Positions 24,153 through 26,147 of a DNA stretch of 26,147 nucleotides are shown here, in pieces. Positions within the stretch are counted from its first letter, which is position 1. Every line of letters begins with the position of its first letter. Both the position numbers and the translations under genes were made by a program. The notes beneath the pieces were generated by a model. The model had not been told where the DNA came from, did no database searches, and saw nothing but the letters and a program-made list of their open reading frames with translations. Where the stretch lies: positions 1 to 26,147 of the forward strand of contig JAVBNA010000021.1 of the NCBI GenBank assembly GCA_031551875.1, in the 5' to 3' direction. The stretch is from JAVBNA01 sp031551875 (lineage in GTDB: Bacteria; Bacillota; Clostridia; Oscillospirales; Acutalibacteraceae).

Positions 24153-24211
24153 CTATTTAAATTGTGAATAAGTAATAATAAGTTGCTATTTAAATTCATA
24201 TTCGCTATAAT
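24153..24211 (+). promoter_or_regulatory. Promoter and twin direct repeats upstream of the LacI-family gene
   Basis: TTGCTA (24183-24188), 17-bp spacer and TATAAT (24206-24211) form the promoter. The 11-mer CTATTTAAATT occurs at 24153-24163 and again at 24186-24196, 33 bp apart (about three helical turns). The second copy overlaps the -35 and spacer, as an autoregulatory site would. Its core ATTTAAAT is palindromic but lacks the central CG of classic LacI sites. Confidence 0.55.
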
Positions 24212-24246
24212 GGAATTCAAATTTACACGCGGAGGGAGGATCTTCC

Positions 24247-25317
24247 ATGACATCCATCAAAGATGTGGCCAAGGCGTGCAGTGTCTCGATTGCCACCGTA
24301 TCCAATATCATCAACGGCAAGTCGGGCGCCAGTGAGGATACCACCCGCCGCGTGCTGGAGGCGGTAGAACGGCTGAACTACCGCCCCAACATTATGGCCA
24401 AAAGCCTCAAGCAGGGCACCTCCGCAACCATTGGCATCCTGACCGAGGATCTGCGCGTGTTCAGCACGCCCGAGATCCTGGACGGCATCTGTGAATACTG
24501 TGAGATGCACAGCTATCACTTTATTTTTTCCAATATGCGTCTGTTCAAAAAATACGGCCTGGCCGCCTACAACACCAGCCGTCACCAGGATCTGATCCAG
24601 GAGGAATTCCGTATGCTTCAGTCCAAGCAGGTGGAGGGCATTATCTATGTCGCAACCCAGTACAACGGTCGTTTTCAGCTGCCTGAGAGCGTCCCCTTTC
24701 CTGTCGTGACTGTGATGGGCGTTTCGGACGACCAGGGCATCCCGGCGGTGCTGTTTGACGATGAGAAGGGCGCTTTTGAGGTGACCGAGCGGTTGATTGC
24801 CACCGGCGCAGACGCGGTGGGCTTTCTGGGCGGAACCACGGGCAACTTCCAAACCCGTCGCCGCCTGCTGGGGTACCGGCGCGCCCTGTGCGCCTACGGG
24901 CTACCCTTCCGCCCCGATCTGGTGATGTACGGCGGATGGAGCCGCGAAAACGGTTACCAGTGCGCCAGCACCCTCTATGAAAAGGGCGTGCGCGCCTTCT
25001 TCGCCACAAATGATGTAACGGCGGGCGGGGTTTATGATGTTGCGCTTGAGCGCGGCGTCCGCATGGGGACGGATATCTCGGTGTCTGGCTTTGACGGGCG
25101 GGAAATCTGCGAGGCCTATACACCGCCGCTGGCTACCCTCAAGCTGCCCCTGCCCGAGATCGGGCGGCAGGCGGCGTGCGTGCTGCTGGATATGCTGGGC
25201 GGCACCTATCAAGACCAGCAAAAAATCCACCTGGTTGCCGGTCAATTGATTGAACGGCCTTCCTTGGCCACGCGAAAGTCTGAGAATTCTATTTTACAAA
25301 ATATGCTTGACAAATGA
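24247..25317 (+). CDS. LacI/GalR-family transcriptional regulator
   Basis: The 356-residue protein has an N-terminal LacI-type helix-turn-helix (4-23; VAKACSVSIATVSNIING), a hinge helix region (about 46-58; NYRPNIMAKSLKQG) and a periplasmic-binding-protein-like effector domain (about 60-340). The latter includes the typical AFFATNDVTAGGVYDVALER and ISVSGFDGREI segments. Such proteins repress or activate sugar-use genes upon binding a sugar or derivative. The effector is unknown, and no transporter or glycosidase is adjacent. The GH2 cluster about 13 kb away has an AAACGTTT site, a weak link. The start follows GGAGGGAGGA by about 7 bases. The last codons overlap the -35 and spacer of the riboswitch promoter. 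No terminator follows within the gene's own 3' end. Confidence 0.93.
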   Translation: MTSIKDVAKACSVSIATVSNIINGKSGASEDTTRRVLEAVERLNYRPNIMAKSLKQGTSATIGILTEDLRVFSTPEILDGICEYCEMHSYHFIFSNMRLFKKYGLAAYNTSRHQDLIQEEFRMLQSKQVEGIIYVATQYNGRFQLPESVPFPVVTVMGVSDDQGIPAVLFDDEKGAFEVTERLIATGADAVGFLGGTTGNFQTRRRLLGYRRALCAYGLPFRPDLVMYGGWSRENGYQCASTLYEKGVRAFFATNDVTAGGVYDVALERGVRMGTDISVSGFDGREICEAYTPPLATLKLPLPEIGRQAACVLLDMLGGTYQDQQKIHLVAGQLIERPSLATRKSENSILQNMLDK

Positions 25318-25335
25318 ACATTGTCATGTTATAAT
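25307..25335 (+). promoter_or_regulatory. Consensus promoter of the riboswitch transcript
   Basis: TTGACA (25307-25312) and TATAAT (25330-25335) are separated by 17 bp, a perfect SigA consensus. The -35 lies inside the last codons of the LacI-family gene. The predicted start of transcription is about 25342, some 30 bases before the aptamer. Confidence 0.92.
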
Positions 25336-25370
25336 GACGCCGAAACAAAAACTCAATCGTATCATTGGTT

Positions 25371-25455
25371 CTACCGATACTGGCAAACCCGCCGAAAGAC
25401 GGGGACGCAAAGCTAAAGGGTCTAACGCGTAATGCTATGACAGCCAGCTGCCGAA
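25371..25455 (+). ncRNA. Cyclic-di-GMP-I riboswitch aptamer (GEMM-I)
   Basis: The conserved GEMM-I blocks are present in order: GGCAAACC, a CCGAAAG tetraloop stem (P2), GGGGACGCAAAGC, a P3 segment beginning TAAAGGGTCTAA, ATGACAGCC, and CTGCCG at the 3' end. GGC/GCC pairs join the two ends. Aligning to the Vibrio cholerae Vc2 aptamer, the ligand-contact positions correspond to G at 25383 (G20), A at 25410 (A47) and C at 25451 (C92). G at position 20 favours c-di-GMP over the cGAMP-binding A20 variant. The aptamer should sense c-di-GMP and control the downstream small gene. Confidence 0.93.
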
Positions 25456-25456
25456 G

Positions 25457-25498
25457 GGAATCTTTTTCTTTGCCCTTTTTATGGGAAGGAGAGATTCC
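25457..25498 (+). promoter_or_regulatory. Expression-platform hairpin directly after the aptamer
   Basis: GGAATCT (25457-25463) pairs with AGATTCC (25492-25498), with further inner pairing up to CCC/GGG around a TTTTTAT loop. An alternative short stem, AAGGG (25454-25458) with CCCTT (25473-25477) followed by TTTAT, shares its left arm with the aptamer's edge, so the two folds could compete. Confidence 0.5.
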
Positions 25499-25506
25499 GC
25501 GACCCG

Positions 25507-25556
25507 CCCCTTTGGGTGCGAAGCGGGACATCGGCCGGAACGAGAAGGGGTTTTTG
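25507..25556 (+). terminator. Likely riboswitch-controlled terminator before the small gene
   Basis: CCCCTT (25507-25512) pairs with AAGGGG (25545-25550), immediately followed by TTTTTG. A competing stem, CCCGC (25503-25507) with GCGGG (25523-25527), overlaps the left arm and could act as an antiterminator. It ends about 40 bases before the start codon of the 70-residue protein. Confidence 0.6.
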
Positions 25557-25597
25557 TATTTGGAAACAAATATAAACGTGTAGAGAGGAAGATTCCT

Positions 25598-25810
25598 GTG
25601 AAGCTGTTTGGTAAGAATGCAAACGTAAAATCTGAAATGACCCCCGAGCAAAAGGCCGAAGCCCAGCGCGAACATATGAAACAACATGCGATGAAAGCTG
25701 AAATTGAACGCATCCGCCAAGGCGCTCAGCCCTATTATTCCGATTCCATGGCCGGCGTCCAGGTCTTTCAGCGCAACATTTACGGATATACCCCGCACAG
25801 GTTTGCTTGA
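25598..25810 (+). CDS. 70-residue protein of unknown function downstream of the c-di-GMP riboswitch
   Basis: The gene starts with GTG at 25598, eight bases after GAGGA (25585-25589). Upstream in-frame ATGs lie inside the expression-platform hairpins, so they are rejected. The product begins MKLFGKN. It then has a charged, probably helical stretch (about 14-40) rich in E, K, Q and M, and a Tyr-rich C terminus (QPYYSDSMAGVQVFQRNIYG, ending YTPHRFA). It has no signal peptide, transmembrane helix or cysteine, so it is likely cytoplasmic. I do not recognise a family. It is the only open frame between the riboswitch and the next terminator, so it is the probable target of c-di-GMP control. It may be a small regulator or effector, but this is inference. 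Confidence 0.65.
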   Translation: MKLFGKNANVKSEMTPEQKAEAQREHMKQHAMKAEIERIRQGAQPYYSDSMAGVQVFQRNIYGYTPHRFA

Positions 25811-25830
25811 TGAGCTCCCGTGTAAACACT

Positions 25831-25946
25831 CCTGCCTTCGGCAACAGCCGCCCCATTCAGCAGAATTGAGGTGCGGGCAGGATTATAAAACCTGCATCCG
25901 ACACCAGCCGGCTCGTTCAACAGAACCGATAACAGGACTACAAAAA
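25831..25946 (+). repeat. Two tandem imperfect 56-60-bp repeats, hairpin-forming
   Basis: Copy 1 is 25831-25890 and copy 2 is 25891-25946. Both begin CCTGC, share CAGCCG in the middle, and end CAGGA followed by an A-rich stretch. Each can form an outer CCTG/CAGG stem and a small inner hairpin. The inner arms differ in a pair-preserving way (ATTC-AGCA-GAAT versus GTTC-AACA-GAAC). The unit lies between the 70-residue gene and its terminator, so it would form the 3' end of the riboswitch transcript. Confidence 0.7.
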
Positions 25947-25976
25947 CGCCCCCCTTTTTAAGGGGGCGTTTTTGTT
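25941..25976 (+). terminator. Terminator of the riboswitch/small-protein transcript
   Basis: CAAAAACGCCCCC (25941-25953) pairs with GGGGGCGTTTTTG (25962-25974) across an 8-base loop; the right arm supplies the T run. The A-rich left arm could make it bidirectional. Confidence 0.9.
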
Positions 25977-25989
25977 ATAGTTAATCAAC

Positions 25990-26018
25990 TTGTAATTGCG
26001 CCAGGAAAATGATATAAT
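25990..26018 (+). promoter_or_regulatory. Promoter of the IS630-type gene
   Basis: TTGTAA (25990-25995), 17-bp spacer, TATAAT (26013-26018). The expected transcript start is about 26025, which is the A of the ATG. Confidence 0.7.
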
Positions 26019-26024
26019 ATTTTC

Positions 26025-26147
26025 ATGATATATGATAAAGAATATCGCCGCCGAGCACTTGAGTATTGGGGCGAAGGACACACAAGAAAAGAAACAGCCG
26101 AGATATTCAAAGTAAACCCATCCACCCTTCAGAGGTGGAAATCGCGG
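26025..26147 (+). CDS. IS630-type transposase, N-terminal fragment cut by window edge
   Basis: Forty-one residues are visible: MIYDKEYRRRALEYWGEGHT, then RKETAEIFKVNPSTLQRWKS and R. This is the N-terminal helix-turn-helix of IS630-family transposases, in the pattern of an Arg-rich start, a GHT turn, ETAxxFxV and STxxRW. The DDE catalytic domain lies outside the window. There is no ribosome site at normal spacing (AGGAAA is about 16 bases away), and the promoter's expected start falls on the ATG, so translation may be leaderless or the true start may differ. Family assignment is from the residue pattern only. Confidence 0.8.
   Translation, partial: MIYDKEYRRRALEYWGEGHTRKETAEIFKVNPSTLQRWKSR

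Noticed and set aside
25371..25455. Reading the GEMM aptamer as a cGAMP-binding variant
   Set aside because: The base aligned to Vc2 position 20 is G (25383), which fits c-di-GMP; the cGAMP class has A.
25481..25597. N-terminal extension of the 70-residue protein from the ATG at 25481
   Set aside because: It would be encoded within the riboswitch expression platform and has no usable ribosome site; the GTG at 25598 has one.
25704..25961. 85-codon plus-strand frame across the small gene and tandem repeat
   Set aside because: It is out of frame with the small gene, has no ribosome site, and the repeat copies differ in a way that preserves base pairing rather than codons.

Overview
The window looks like chromosome of an anaerobic, Gram-positive Clostridia member, probably an Oscillospirales/Ruminococcaceae relative. 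Evidence: GC-rich genes with strong AGGAGG-type ribosome sites and near-consensus TTGACA-17-TATAAT promoters, a rubrerythrin, cohesin and dockerin modules, copper-amine-oxidase-N1-type surface proteins, a LacI regulator, a c-di-GMP-I riboswitch, and tRNA genes that encode CCA. The taxon is inferred, not shown.

Layout. Both window edges fall inside insertion-sequence transposase genes (IS5-type at the left on the minus strand, IS630-type at the right on the plus strand). From 337 to 3803 lie tRNA-Val(GAC), a Crp/Fnr regulator, a phosphohexomutase, rubrerythrin and a solitary 5S rRNA gene with its own promoter and terminator. From 3920 to 11393 three minus-strand genes form a surface-glycosidase cluster: a large GH2 beta-galactosidase-type enzyme ending in cohesin and dockerin modules, a membrane-anchored cohesin protein, and a cohesin/FIVAR/Big2/CuAO-N1 surface protein. 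A minus-strand FAD oxidoreductase (11831-13051) is divergent from an OmpR-type two-component pair, which is followed by an HtrA protease (13346-17486). An AT-richer stretch (about 17550-20230) carries a secreted von Willebrand A protein, a tRNA-like relic and a truncated IS1595-type transposase. Next come a tRNA-Met/tRNA-Glu operon with a long structured tail, a lipoprotein, a DUF1015 protein and a LacI-family regulator. The LacI gene's 3' end contains the promoter of a c-di-GMP-I riboswitch, followed by a 70-residue protein of unknown function and a two-copy structured repeat.

How parts may work together. The GH2 enzyme's dockerin could dock onto the neighbouring membrane-anchored cohesin, giving a small cell-surface complex. 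The long leader of the GH2 gene has a LacI-type operator core. The two-component pair beside htrA resembles an envelope or secretion stress module. The riboswitch makes the 70-residue protein a candidate c-di-GMP effector gene. These links are inferences from layout and motifs.

Most worth a second look: the riboswitch, small protein and tandem repeat locus at the right end; the structured RNA tail after the tRNA pair; and the cohesin/dockerin cluster.
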